Shown one piece after another: positions 39,806 through 49,491 of a stretch of DNA of 64,000 nucleotides. The stretch is from assembly GCA_900074745.1 (NCBI GenBank), contig LT598464.1:704079-768078 (forward strand), written 5' to 3'. The notes beneath the pieces are model-generated. The model saw only the letters and a list, made by a program, of their open reading frames with translations, had not been told where the DNA came from and made no database searches. Source of the DNA: Lachancea mirantina. Taxonomy: Eukaryota; Ascomycota; Saccharomycetes; Saccharomycetales; Saccharomycetaceae. The position numbers were made by a program, and so were the translations under genes. Every line of letters begins with the position of its first letter. The first letter of the stretch is position 1.

Positions 39806-42100
39806 ATGATAGCGGTCCAAGAGTCTTATCAGATTGAAGAGCTTTCCGACGAAACCTCAGATTTGGAAGGTGAGACTCTTACCCCAGAGCCACGTGTCTC
39901 AAACCCAGTAGATGCGGCAGATGGCTCCTCCATTCCTAATACACCTACTAGACAACTTAAAGTAACTGGATGGATGGATCGATCAGCCCTTCGCCGCCAC
40001 TTCAATGTTACAGAGGTGGATGGACTAAAGATTGCCTCTTGTGTTCACTGCAAACGCGAATTCAAGGAAGCGAGGTCCACAGGAAACCTTTCAAAACACG
40101 TAAAGAACGTTCATTCTCTAGCATACCAAAACGGTCGAAAAGAAGAAGAAAAATCTAGGAGTCTCAGCCAATTAGGAGTCAAGTGTCGTTCCTTGCCACC
40201 GCCAGCTGCAATAACCGCAGAATGGAAGCATAGCCCTGGCGATTTTGGTATTCTGTTGCTTTTGACGGAAAAGTTAGTCCCGTTCTCCTTCTTCGAAGGC
40301 AAAAGCTGGAACGTCATTAGCGAAGCTTGCCCTGGTATTAAATTGATAAAATCTCGACCAGCGATCATTGACAGGCTATCGAAATACACCAATCACTTCA
40401 ATACTGCACTTAAAAAAGTATTGAGCAAAACTGACTTCATTAACATTGAACTGGATATCTGGTCCGACGGGAATGGAAGATCATATCTAGCTGTAGCCGC
40501 ATCATTTGCTCCCAATCTTATAAATGATGCTATGCTGACTGATGTTGGCAGCAGCAAGGCTCTTCTTAATAACCATGACGCTCCGTACAACACCCACATC
40601 CTAGGTTTCATTGATGTTAGCGACACACCACACACCGGGGAAAATCTTTTCAAGGAAGTTCGGGATGTGATGAATGAGTATGAAATAAATGATCGAGTTG
40701 CAACAATTACTTGTGATAACGCCACAAACAACATATGCATCCATTCCCACCTTGTCCATGACCATTTCAAGAAATGCAAATCCAAGACGTTCGATCGTCT
40801 GGGAAACTTCCATATTTTCCGGTGTGGAAATCATATTTTGAACATTCTTTTCCAAGATGTAGTGAAAAACCTGAAAGCAAACACAAAGTTTAGCTTGGCA
40901 CTGGCGCGTATCACACGGTTGGCTCACAAGATGAAGCACACTTCTGTTTTGAGGTCTTCATTAATGAAAGCTTCAATCCCGTTGGTGCCTGCTGCATCGG
41001 AAACACGGTGGTTGTATATCTGGAAGCAAGTAACCACTTTTCTGAAATATCGCCAGCAGTATCTGACGTGGTTCAATAACTTTAAAAAGTCACCACAGAA
41101 CATTTCTGCTGCTTCAAAAATCGAAAGGTGTTTCGAGCAAACCCCTGAGGAAGTCCATCTTTTGCAGTACTTTGTCGATTGTTGCTCAATCTTCAAAGTG
41201 CTGAATGACACTCTGCAAGAAGATTCGTTTAATCATCTCTCTAATGCGGTACCTTTCTATTACACCCTTCTGGAATATTATGACTTATGCGGTGATGCCT
41301 ATACGGAAATTATAGAGCTACCGACAGAAGGAGCATTTGATTTCACCTTTATCAATGGAACTCAAAACCCGCCGTTAGATATGAAGAAAACGGTACTTGA
41401 TGCTGTTCTTTCTACTCGAAGCAAATTCACAACTTATTTTCAGTACTTCACAGAAAACGATCTGTATTTTGTCGCTGCATTCTTGGATCCTTCGTCCAAA
41501 CATCAGTGCTTCAACACCCTTATGATGGAGGACGAGGCTCAATTTCGACTAAGTAAAGTGGAAAGGTATTTGAAGTCTTACCTCAAGAAGTCCGAACCGC
41601 GAAAGGTCATTACATCAACTAAACTTGCCAAAAGATCTGTTAGAGGCACGCGTCATCGAGTCACCAAATTACCCACGATCAACCGGCGCGAGAAGCATTC
41701 ACATAATGCAGAGGCTTCTATGTGCAATCAGGCAGTCAGTGAGTGGGACAAGTATAAAGCAGAAGAGCGACATACCTTGGACTTCAAAGAGGACCTGATA
41801 CAATGGTGGTACGAACGCCGTGGCGCATATCCCAATTTATTCAGGCTTGCGGTGGCCCTTCTATACACAAAATTTAGCACAGGCGGTCTGGAGAGGGCAT
41901 TTTCCATCAGCGGGAAAGTTTTTCGTAAAAAAAGAAGTATTAGCAGTCTAAATTTTAACAGGTTGCTAGTTCTTAGAAATCGCTTCAAGGGCTGGGGCCT
42001 CCTAGACCAGAAATTGACATTCAATTTCCAAGATTCTGATGAGGACGATGACTATATGGAATGCCACTCTCAATCGGATGACGACGATCTCGAGTATTAA
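39806..42100 (+). CDS. hAT-superfamily transposase with BED zinc finger
   Basis: The protein is 764 residues, uninterrupted, from ATG 39806 to a stop at 42098-42100. An N-terminal BED finger (CVHCKREF...HVKNVH, about residues 76-101) precedes an RNase H-like core. ELDIWSDGNGRSYLAV and ITCDNATNN fit the first two catalytic Asp regions. The C-terminal hAT dimerisation block RLAVALLYTKFSTGGLERAFSISGKVF is very clear near residues 690-716. hAT elements (Rover/Roamer types) are known from Lachancea and relatives. I could not find matching terminal inverted repeats or an 8-bp target duplication, so it could be an active element, an element with eroded ends, or a domesticated transposase. The acidic C-terminal tail (SDEDDDYM...) is unusual. 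Confidence 0.93.
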   Translation: MIAVQESYQIEELSDETSDLEGETLTPEPRVSNPVDAADGSSIPNTPTRQLKVTGWMDRSALRRHFNVTEVDGLKIASCVHCKREFKEARSTGNLSKHVKNVHSLAYQNGRKEEEKSRSLSQLGVKCRSLPPPAAITAEWKHSPGDFGILLLLTEKLVPFSFFEGKSWNVISEACPGIKLIKSRPAIIDRLSKYTNHFNTALKKVLSKTDFINIELDIWSDGNGRSYLAVAASFAPNLINDAMLTDVGSSKALLNNHDAPYNTHILGFIDVSDTPHTGENLFKEVRDVMNEYEINDRVATITCDNATNNICIHSHLVHDHFKKCKSKTFDRLGNFHIFRCGNHILNILFQDVVKNLKANTKFSLALARITRLAHKMKHTSVLRSSLMKASIPLVPAASETRWLYIWKQVTTFLKYRQQYLTWFNNFKKSPQNISAASKIERCFEQTPEEVHLLQYFVDCCSIFKVLNDTLQEDSFNHLSNAVPFYYTLLEYYDLCGDAYTEIIELPTEGAFDFTFINGTQNPPLDMKKTVLDAVLSTRSKFTTYFQYFTENDLYFVAAFLDPSSKHQCFNTLMMEDEAQFRLSKVERYLKSYLKKSEPRKVITSTKLAKRSVRGTRHRVTKLPTINRREKHSHNAEASMCNQAVSEWDKYKAEERHTLDFKEDLIQWWYERRGAYPNLFRLAVALLYTKFSTGGLERAFSISGKVFRKKRSISSLNFNRLLVLRNRFKGWGLLDQKLTFNFQDSDEDDDYMECHSQSDDDDLEY
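39806..42100 (+). mobile_element. hAT DNA transposon, ends not resolved
   Basis: Only the transposase gene defines the element; the true ends lie outside these coordinates, somewhere between about 36700 and 39805 on the left and before the dehydrogenase stop at 42488 on the right. No second copy or non-autonomous derivative was seen in the window. Confidence 0.5.
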
Positions 42101-42487
42101 TAGTTAAAGCTAGCATATCAATAGAATTCATCACTACTTAGGTAAGATTAATGCTTTGCTCTCGATTTACGGACGCTTTGTTGAACTAACAAGTTGTCCA
42201 TCCGCGTTGCATCCGAACGATGCATTCGAAATATCCTTAAATGATTTGTAAATATTAAAATATATACCCAAGAACTACTCGATCCGTATATGAATACTGC
42301 CCGTTTACTACCCGCTCTCGTCCCCAGTCCTGGATCGAGGGCCGTGCATTTATCAACATAATCACGGACATATTCCATATATACTATCAAGAATACTTCG
42401 AATGAATCTCCTGACACAATGTATAAAACTGTTGGCCACCGAGGCCCGTCAACCTCAATATGCATCCATATTGTGGTAATTTTCGAC
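42101..42487. other. Right flank of the hAT transposase gene
   Basis: About 390 bp between the transposase stop and the dehydrogenase stop. The right end of the hAT element should be here if the element is still bounded. No inverted match to the left flank was found by eye. Confidence 0.4.
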
Positions 42488-43507
42488 TCAGAAATAGTTT
42501 TCAATTTTCTTCTCGACCCAATCCCAGAGCTTCAAATCAGTGCCATTCTGCAAACCAGCCTTGATGTCTTCACGGGGCTCGTGAATTTTCCCAAAAGGCA
42601 CGACGTAGGCACCCTGAGAATTTGAGGTCAGCTCTGAAGATAAAGCTGCATACAATTCGGTATAAGCTCCATACTCAGGGCCGTAAAGAAGCGGCTTTAA
42701 GAAGCGCATCAGCATGGAGTTCTCCATGTCTCGTTGTAGCTCGGTGCGGATGTTACCAGGGTAGCAAGACACAGACACACATTTTAAATTCTCTACCATA
42801 TCCGCATTGCGAGTAGCCCAGGCTTTCGCTTGAAAAATGTTGGCAGCCTTAGATTGACCATAAAGCCTCATGCTGCTTGGCCTGCTTTTCAAATCTACGC
42901 CTTCGAAGGTAGGATTTTCCCAATTAATGCCATATTGGCTGAAGCCGAAGAAATGCGCGCCGGAGGAAACCCACACAATTCTCTTGAGGGAGTCGTCAGA
43001 TTTTAAGAAAAGCGGGTCAAGGAAATGCTGCAGCAGCTGCGGACCCATAACATTGGTGGCGAAAATAAGCTCGTGCCCCTGTTTCGACACGCCCCGATTG
43101 CTCTCAGGCATAATGCCTGCGTTATGTATGATGATACTGATGGGCCTTCCCGCAACGGCGCGGGTAATTTCAGACGCAGCAGACTTGATAGTCGTTAAAT
43201 CAGAAAGCTCACAATTCCCTATAACTTCTATCGATCCTTTACTCTCTTTTATTTCTTCGAGTATCTTCGTGCGCGCCGATAAACCTTTTTCAGTCGATCT
43301 CACGACTCCAATAACATTGCAGTTCTTGGAATACAACAGTTTCACAACTTCTAGACCAATACCAGTATTCATGCCCGTCACGACTGCAAGTTTGTTGGAA
43401 AGGTCCGGATAATCCTTCGGTAAAAACTCAGCTGGACAGGGCCTGAACCCATACAGGGCCTCTTTCGCCATGTAGAGCTTGCTGTAACCCGGTGCAGACT
43501 CGGCCAT
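42488..43507 (-). CDS. Short-chain dehydrogenase/reductase, retinol-dehydrogenase-like
   Basis: The protein is 339 residues of the classical SDR fold. Nucleotide-binding TGMNTGIG is at 44-51 and HNAGIM at 128-133. The active site has Asn152, Ser181/182 in WVSSGAH, and Tyr216/Lys220 in YGQSK, so catalysis should be intact. It resembles fungal oxidoreductases of the WW-domain oxidoreductase/retinol dehydrogenase type; the substrate is unknown. The start is the ATG at 43505-43507. It lies next to the hAT element, and the two genes converge. Confidence 0.88.
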   Translation of the reverse strand: MAESAPGYSKLYMAKEALYGFRPCPAEFLPKDYPDLSNKLAVVTGMNTGIGLEVVKLLYSKNCNVIGVVRSTEKGLSARTKILEEIKESKGSIEVIGNCELSDLTTIKSAASEITRAVAGRPISIIIHNAGIMPESNRGVSKQGHELIFATNVMGPQLLQHFLDPLFLKSDDSLKRIVWVSSGAHFFGFSQYGINWENPTFEGVDLKSRPSSMRLYGQSKAANIFQAKAWATRNADMVENLKCVSVSCYPGNIRTELQRDMENSMLMRFLKPLLYGPEYGAYTELYAALSSELTSNSQGAYVVPFGKIHEPREDIKAGLQNGTDLKLWDWVEKKIENYF

Positions 43508-44461
43508 TGTTTATTGTTCTGATCTAATAGAGTGGCAAACTGAAGAAACCCGCGGTGATTGAAATGGATTTAAGCAACCTTATATATAAGATCACCGCAC
43601 ACTCCCCGCACACTCATCGCACACGAAGTTCCTGGCAAGTATATCTCCGTAACGATACCAAAAATAAGTTGAGCTTATCCTGTTGTTTTGACGACAACTG
43701 GGCTGCATTGGACATCGAAATCTGGCCAATGGCAGTGAACAGCGTGACTTATGGACGGCTTTTGCCGTCCATAGACAGCAATGGTTAAGAAAGTCTTAAG
43801 TATGCCAAGCATAACCAAAGAGCCTAGATGTGCGTTAACATAGAAGTTAATGGCGTCTCGCACCGTTCTCGGGTTTTCGAGGTTTAAAGTTTTACTTTGC
43901 AGATATGGATGCTGGATAACCGATTTTCATTTTACGTGATCGAGTAAAGGTTCGACTAACTCCAACCCCAATAGTCAACTATGAACAAATTAGATGGACA
44001 ACCATCGACAATAGCGGACCTCAACAATAATGGTCAACTTCGTCAGCTCATCGGTTGGTTCAGTTGTCTCGTTTTATCTGACAATATAATCACGTGATAT
44101 ATCCATGATATAACTGATAATATCGTTGATTTCATTAACCGGGGGCACACTTCCTTAATTCCTAAGTCTTCCAAACGCAAGAACGCCCCCAGATTTCAAC
44201 TGCCCTGTTGAGAGTTATTTTTCCATTTAAATCACCGCAATTATTTATCGAGCTTCCCTCGCCTGAAGCTTGCAACGATTTTTCTGACTCATCGCAAGTT
44301 ATAAGTCGTGTCACACCTTAATCGAGTCATACCTTTATGCTACTGGCACGGAGGACGCATGGTCGGGTTCCAATCATTTCTTTGATCAACACGGATTTCA
44401 ATTATAAGTTGGATCTCAAACTAAAACCCACTACACCTCTTCAACGCCCTTCGACGTCTCC
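43508..44461. other. Intergenic region with a perfect hairpin
   Basis: About 950 bp forming the divergent promoter of the dehydrogenase and the monocarboxylate-permease-like gene. A short tandem of CCGCACACTC-like units lies at about 43589-43622. A perfect hairpin TATGGACGGC-TTTT-GCCGTCCATA spans 43750-43773. The palindrome ATCACGTGAT is at about 44089-44098. No gene was recognised. Confidence 0.5.
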
Positions 44462-45748
44462 ATGAAGGACAGCGAGCAGGAGCAAATGGAAATGGCTGCT
44501 CAAGGGCGGCTACCAAGCAATCAAGGCTTGTCCTCTCGTCAAAAAGGCTACATGATAGTGGCAGCTGGATTCATCGCGAACTTCTTCGTATTCGGGTTTG
44601 CATTCACTTTTGGTGTATTTCAAGATTTTTACCTAAGTCAAAGTGGCCCTCTGTCGGGACGATCTACTTCATCCGTTTCGGTTATAGGAACTGTAGCCAC
44701 GGCGCTAACATACATGCTGACCCTGTTGAATACCGGTTTATCTGCTTACTTTTCTGTTCGCCAAATTATGCTTTCTGGGGCCATTCTGATGTCTCTGGGG
44801 TTTATTGCGGCTTCATTTGCCCATGAATTGTGGCAATTTTCGCTCAGTCAGGGTCTATTGTTTGGGATTGGAGGTTCGATGGTTTACCTGCCTCCGGTGG
44901 TTCATGCCCCACCCTATTTTACCTCGCACAGAGGTATCGCAATGGGCTTGTTGTTTTCTGGTACGGGGGCTGGTGGCCTTGCGTTGGCACCGCTGACAAG
45001 GTATCTAATTACAAAATTTGGATGGCAATGGGCTTTAAGAATATGTGGCATTATCGGATTTGCTGCCCTCGCCCCGGCAAGCCTTTTGGTTCACCCTTAT
45101 GATCGGACTGCGGCTGCCAAGGTCAAAAATCCCCCTAGACTGAACTTGAAAGTTATGACCAGTGACAAGTTCATCCTGCACATGATGGGCGCCTCTTTGC
45201 AATCTGCTGGCTATCTGATACCTACTTATTTTATGTCATCGTACGCGCAGACGTTGGGATTCACTTATAACCAGGGTGCCGTTTTCATTGGGATTAATAA
45301 CACTGTTAATGCCCTTTCTAAAGTTGTTGTTGGATTTTTTTCAGATCGATTTGGTCGCTTGAATATGCTTGTGATATGCGGTCTACTGAGTTGTATTACG
45401 ATCTTTGCTCTGTGGCTCGTAACCACTCGAGGTGCTTTCATCGCGTTTGTGATATGTTATGGCGTAGCATCAGGCCCGATAGTCTCTCTTCTACCAACTT
45501 GCATGGCTGAGCTCTTTGGTGTTCAAAATTATCAGGCGACTTCCTGGTTTCTTTATTTCTGCAGGGGTATCGGCACTTTTCTGGGGTCGCCCATTGCTGG
45601 ACTGTTAATATCAAATAAAAATGCCAGAGCAGCAGACTATCGCAATGCAATAGTATACAATGGGGTGCTTTTCGCTGTGAGCTTTTTCTGTCTTTGTTGG
45701 GTACGCTTCAGAGAGGCGTATAACAGTGGCTGGAAAATTAAGCAGTAA
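44462..45748 (+). CDS. Monocarboxylate-transporter-like MFS permease (Mch family)
   Basis: The protein is 428 residues with 12 predicted membrane segments. The N-terminal TM1 segment GYMIVAAGFIANFFVFGFAFTFGVFQDFYL is typical of the fungal monocarboxylate transporter-related Mch/Esbp6 group. The cytoplasmic motif SDRFGRLNML lies between TM8 and TM9. Yeast Mch proteins mostly do not move monocarboxylates; Mch5 carries riboflavin. The actual substrate is therefore unknown. The start is the ATG at 44462, the stop TAA at 45746-45748. Which Mch paralogue is closest cannot be decided by reading. Confidence 0.85.
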   Translation: MKDSEQEQMEMAAQGRLPSNQGLSSRQKGYMIVAAGFIANFFVFGFAFTFGVFQDFYLSQSGPLSGRSTSSVSVIGTVATALTYMLTLLNTGLSAYFSVRQIMLSGAILMSLGFIAASFAHELWQFSLSQGLLFGIGGSMVYLPPVVHAPPYFTSHRGIAMGLLFSGTGAGGLALAPLTRYLITKFGWQWALRICGIIGFAALAPASLLVHPYDRTAAAKVKNPPRLNLKVMTSDKFILHMMGASLQSAGYLIPTYFMSSYAQTLGFTYNQGAVFIGINNTVNALSKVVVGFFSDRFGRLNMLVICGLLSCITIFALWLVTTRGAFIAFVICYGVASGPIVSLLPTCMAELFGVQNYQATSWFLYFCRGIGTFLGSPIAGLLISNKNARAADYRNAIVYNGVLFAVSFFCLCWVRFREAYNSGWKIKQ

Positions 45749-46259
45749 GAAAGTCAGTCGCGTTTAAATAAACTCCTGAATGGGCTGAAATCTATACATT
45801 TTCGACCACTTATGAGGTCAAAGTTGAAATACTTGTTAAGCGCATTGGTTTGAATATTATCGCTTACCAGGACATAAGCTTCAGCTGCAATGCTGCGGCC
45901 ATCTTTTGCATACTTCTAAAATTTAATGCTCTCAGGCGGTAAGTGTCCGAAATGCACATCTCATACCTTCAGGAAACGTAGCCCATATTAGAAAAGTCTC
46001 AGGATCATGGCAGAGCGAGTCTAGCACATTTTGGAGAGAAATGAGTACTCACGAGTATGTGACGAATTTGCCATTTGCGTAGAGCATTTAATAGGTATTC
46101 TGTGGGTACCTTCTCAGATAGAGCCTGAACACTCATCCAAATATACCCCTCCAACCATTTCCTTTGCCAGCAAAGTAACCGTGTATTGTTAACTGAATTT
46201 GTCGGGATAACGTAAATTGACGTTCTTTGTTTGCCGTTTCTATGTTCTACCAACTTTTC

Positions 46260-46700
46260 ATGATTATCGTGTGCTTTTTGATTCTCTAGCATTGAAAGCT
46301 AGAAAATCTTTGGCGTAGAACCCTCCGCCAATGTTGGGCCATACAAGGTGGTTGCTCGTAAAGCACTCATATTGTGCGCTTGTATGCCCTTGTAGTGAGA
46401 TCATCCACTCACCTAATATAACTTCCGCTAAGATAAGTAACTGAAGTTTTTCCCTACGCATCAACCGTCGCACCTCTAATTCTGATGCGCTCCGTATGCT
46501 CCGTCGTGATTACCGCTTTCCTTCGTGCTCCTGCAGCGTAGACTCCAGCTTCTAGCTTGTTCAGGCCTTATTTAGTCGCCGTGGTCACGTGACTATTCGA
46601 ATTCCGTATAAATCGGCGACATCACCCGATATAAACTCCTTCCCAGAGCAGAATATGAGATCGCTTGGAAATTTGTAGTTTGCTTATTGCTACGTAATTT
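46260..46700 (-). pseudogene. Decayed relative of the 61.3-61.7 kb ORF
   Basis: Reading leftward near 46680-46600, one frame gives GKEFISGDVADLY, matching WKKFTAGDIAKLY of the complete ORF at 61297-61665, and then meets a stop. At the DNA level 46621-46644 matches 61534-61557 at 20 of 24 bases, and GTGGTCACGTG occurs at a similar distance in both. Further along, a leftward frame (46264-46473) holds AEVILGEWMISLQ, weakly matching GQVILLLALQ. Frameshifts and stops separate the parts. The exact limits are approximate. Confidence 0.6.
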
Positions 46701-47501
46701 TTTTTCACTCTGGTAACGTTGTGTCTCTGCTTGTGTTTTTTAAGGGCTCTGGGGAAAGTGCTTGGCGATGATTTCTGTAATTTTCTTCGTAGTAATCTTT
46801 TGGAGAAGGAAATTTCACAACTCGATGAGGTGGCTCAATCTCGTGTATCTTATGTAGATTAAAACGAACATTATTTCTAAGCCTTAGCTCTTCTGGATGG
46901 CCGCCCTGGGAGTTGAAAAGGTAAGGAAGCCCCGGTAATAGAGAGCAATCGTCGGCCCGTCACATATTTCGCATGCTTATAGAAACAAACATTGCAGCGC
47001 TCTTAGCCGATCATTACGAGTGTGCTACCGTAATATTGCACTGCTCAGGACTCTTTTCTGTGAGTGTTCTTTCGCACACTCCAACATAGCCTCATCATGT
47101 TAAACGTTAAATCTACACGACAGATCCTTCCTCAACTACGCACACGATCTTCAATCGTAGCAATAGCAGATGGGAGGATCGGCATGGGCAAAACCTGGCA
47201 TGCACCTGGCCAATCCCACTCAAAATTGGCACCCATACCCAAGCACAAAACTCTTGCTACGATGAGAAGCATTTCCTCACCTTGAAAAGGTGGCATAGTT
47301 ACCGGTATATTGACCGCCTTTTTAGCGAGAGAGAGCATATAGGACGAACGGGTTTCAGCTGCTGCGTGATATGGGTGTTCCTGCTGCCATTGCCTTCGGA
47401 ACATTCAACGATAAAATAATAGAAAGTGACGACATCTCATTGTATCGCTTCCCAAAGCTTGCCTAACGCCTGTAGCGAATTTTTTGCTATGGCAAGCGCG
47501 G

Positions 47502-47507
47502 TATAAA
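47502..47507 (+). promoter_or_regulatory. TATA box of first ferritin-like gene
   Basis: TATAAA lies 64 bp upstream of the ATG at 47571, a usual spacing for yeast TATA-dependent, inducible genes. Confidence 0.5.
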
Positions 47508-47570
47508 GCTGGCTCGCTGCGCGCTAGTATTTCAGTGCATATGTGCCAAATTCAAGGTGAAATCTGCACG

Positions 47571-48500
47571 ATGAGATTTAACTTTACAGGCACGGCTGCG
47601 GGCTTGGCTGCGCTCACATTAGCTGCACCAACTACTTTGGTTCGCCGCAGCGGAAACAATACAGATGTCGGGGTGCTACAGTTCGCCCTGACTTTGGAAC
47701 ACCTAGAGAACGCCTTTTACAAGCAGGCAGTCTCAACGTGGACGCTGGAAGACTTCGTCGCGGCCAACTTTTCAGAGAGCTTCTTTTCACAGGTGAAATA
47801 TATTACGCACGATGAAGAGAGGCACGTGATTTTTCTAGAGGATGCACTTCGCGCCGCAGGTGCAGAGCCAGTTCCGGCTTGCAGTTACCAATTTAACCTT
47901 TCGGGACCGCAAGATTTTATTGCAAAGGCAGCGATTATCGAAGGTGTAGGCGCGAGTGCGTACGCGGGCGCTGCGCCTTTGATAGGGTTCAAACAGTACC
48001 TGACTGCCGCTGCATCGATTTTGGTTACAGAGTCGCTGCACCAAAGCGCGTTACGGAGTGCGGTCGGAGAAGTGCCCATGGCGAACCCATTTGGCACTCC
48101 ACTAGGCGTGCGAGCCGTGTACTCTGCGGCGTCACAGTTTATCGTGAGCTGTCCTGACGCAGCTAAGCTCAACGTGCAAAGTTACCCAGTGCTCACGCTC
48201 ACCCAAGGCTTGCCGTTGGCACCCAACGAGTCCGCCACGTTTAATGTTGCAGCAGGCGGGCCCACGCTACCCTCGACAGCGTGTGTCACCTTCTACTCGG
48301 GACTTGACATGGTACCGGTCGCTGCGTCGGTTTCTGGTAAGCAGATCACGTGCGTCGTACCCTCGCAGGCCTCAGGACAGTCGTACGTTTTTATCTCGTC
48401 TGACAGATCCTCTAATCTAACTGATGCGAATATCTTGTACGGGCCAGCGATCGTCGAAGTGACTCCCGGAAGCCCCACTTTCAACGTTTCTGTGACCTGA
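47571..48500 (+). CDS. Secreted ferritin-like (Rds1-type) protein, copy 1
   Basis: The protein is 309 residues. The start MRFNFTGTAAGLAALTLAAP at ATG 47571 is a clear signal peptide ending in AAP; the frame extends further upstream without support. A four-helix ferritin-like domain follows, with the pattern expected for a diiron site: E43/E46 in LTLEHLE, E82-x-x-H85 in DEERH, E124 in IIEGVG and E154-x-x-H157 in TESLH. The last about 110 residues form a beta-rich, Val/Ser/Pro-rich part. It resembles S. pombe stress protein Rds1 and related fungal secreted proteins. The function is unknown; iron or stress roles are inference. It is a near neighbour and close homologue of the gene at 49492-50427. 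Confidence 0.85.
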   Translation: MRFNFTGTAAGLAALTLAAPTTLVRRSGNNTDVGVLQFALTLEHLENAFYKQAVSTWTLEDFVAANFSESFFSQVKYITHDEERHVIFLEDALRAAGAEPVPACSYQFNLSGPQDFIAKAAIIEGVGASAYAGAAPLIGFKQYLTAAASILVTESLHQSALRSAVGEVPMANPFGTPLGVRAVYSAASQFIVSCPDAAKLNVQSYPVLTLTQGLPLAPNESATFNVAAGGPTLPSTACVTFYSGLDMVPVAASVSGKQITCVVPSQASGQSYVFISSDRSSNLTDANILYGPAIVEVTPGSPTFNVSVT

Positions 48501-49156
48501 GGGTGTCACACGGATTTTGGTTAGGCAAGCAGGCGGCTTCGTCCGCCTGGGTAGTTTATAGGTAATAGCACGTCGTCCTATGAAGGAAACGTGCTTTTTA
48601 AAATTGTGAAGTGTCATTTAGGTTGATTTTCTATTCGCGTTTCCGAGTATGGGAAGCGGTGAGCCTGGGCAGGCTTCTGGCCGCAGTCGCTACCTTCACT
48701 GTAGCTCCGTCCCTGATTTGCCTAACCAGAGCATATCTGTCAGCTCAGACGGTTGTGCAGATGGTCGGGGTAGCGCACCATCGCAAAATCGAGCTGTAGT
48801 ACGGTTACTCAAACGCAAATCGACTTCAAGAGATGTCGCAGCTTTAACTACGTACTCCAATACCCCATGAGGGGATGCATAACGTAGGGGATATAGATGC
48901 GTTTTCAGACCTATGGGCTGATTCAAACCTCTGCAAGTCACAAATGCCACTCATTGGCCACCTGCAGTTGCTACTTTCTTATTCTGTCGTCGGGGTCACG
49001 TGATTTCCACCGAACCGACCCACCCGCCCACTTGACGAATGACAGACCATCAAAATTGAGGGGAAATATAAGGAATTCCAACGGCGTCGAAACCAACAGG
49101 ACCTTACCGTTCCGTCAAAGTAAGCTTTGAATGTACAGATCGTAAAAAGCAAAAAA
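48501..49156. other. Region between ferritin-like copy 1 and tRNA-Gly
   Basis: About 655 bp. A 7-bp hairpin is at 48530-48549 (listed separately), and CACGTG is near 48998. No gene was recognised; short frames on both strands overlap. Confidence 0.4.
48530..48549 (+). repeat. GC-rich hairpin after ferritin-like copy 1
   Basis: CAGGCGG-CTTCGT-CCGCCTG forms a 7-bp stem with a 6-nt loop, 30 bp past the stop. A near-identical hairpin, in the opposite orientation, follows the second copy at 50456-50476. Confidence 0.5.
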
Positions 49157-49228
49157 TGAGCGGTACGAGAATCGAACCCGTGTCCCCACCTTGGAAGGGT
49201 GGGATGATAACCACTACACTAACCGCCC
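49157..49228 (-). tRNA. tG(UCC): tRNA-Gly (anticodon TCC)
   Basis: Reading leftward from 49228, GGGCGGTTAGTGTAG begins a 72-nt gene without intron. The acceptor stem GGGCGGT pairs with ACCGCTC (one G-U) and the discriminator base is A. The anticodon stem CCACC/GGTGG encloses the loop CTTCCAA, giving anticodon TCC. The T arm has GGTTCGATTC. A run of T residues follows on the minus strand at 49151-49156, a polymerase III terminator. It closely matches yeast glycine tRNA. It lies between the two ferritin-like genes, on the opposite strand. Confidence 0.96.
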
Positions 49229-49415
49229 GATTATTGGCTACGAGCTGTGTTCCTTGCATGTCGTATCGCAAGACTTCGCAGTTTTGCAGGAACGGCTTTA
49301 GGCACCGTGACCGTTTTAGTCGCCCCTAACAACACATTGAAAAGCGCATCGCATTGTATGGCCTCTCAAAGTTTCTCCACAGTGTGAAAAAGCTTAAAAT
49401 TGCTACCGCTAAAAC

Positions 49416-49423
49416 TATATAAA
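49416..49423 (+). promoter_or_regulatory. TATA box of second ferritin-like gene
   Basis: TATATAAA lies about 70 bp upstream of the ATG at 49492, at nearly the same distance as the TATA of the first copy. Confidence 0.55.
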
Positions 49424-49491
49424 GCGAGTGCGCCAAGAAGAGTGGCTCCTAGGGAAGGCTCCAAGCGCCAAAAAGCATCTGAGATTTCACC

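Larger units (their letters stand above)
45749..47570. other. Accessory intergenic region containing a gene relic
   Basis: About 1.8 kb. The interval around 46260-46700 (minus) is a decayed relative of the 122-codon ORF at 61297-61665, listed separately. A TATAAA lies at 47502-47507, upstream of the ferritin-like gene. The rest carries no recognisable gene. Confidence 0.5.
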
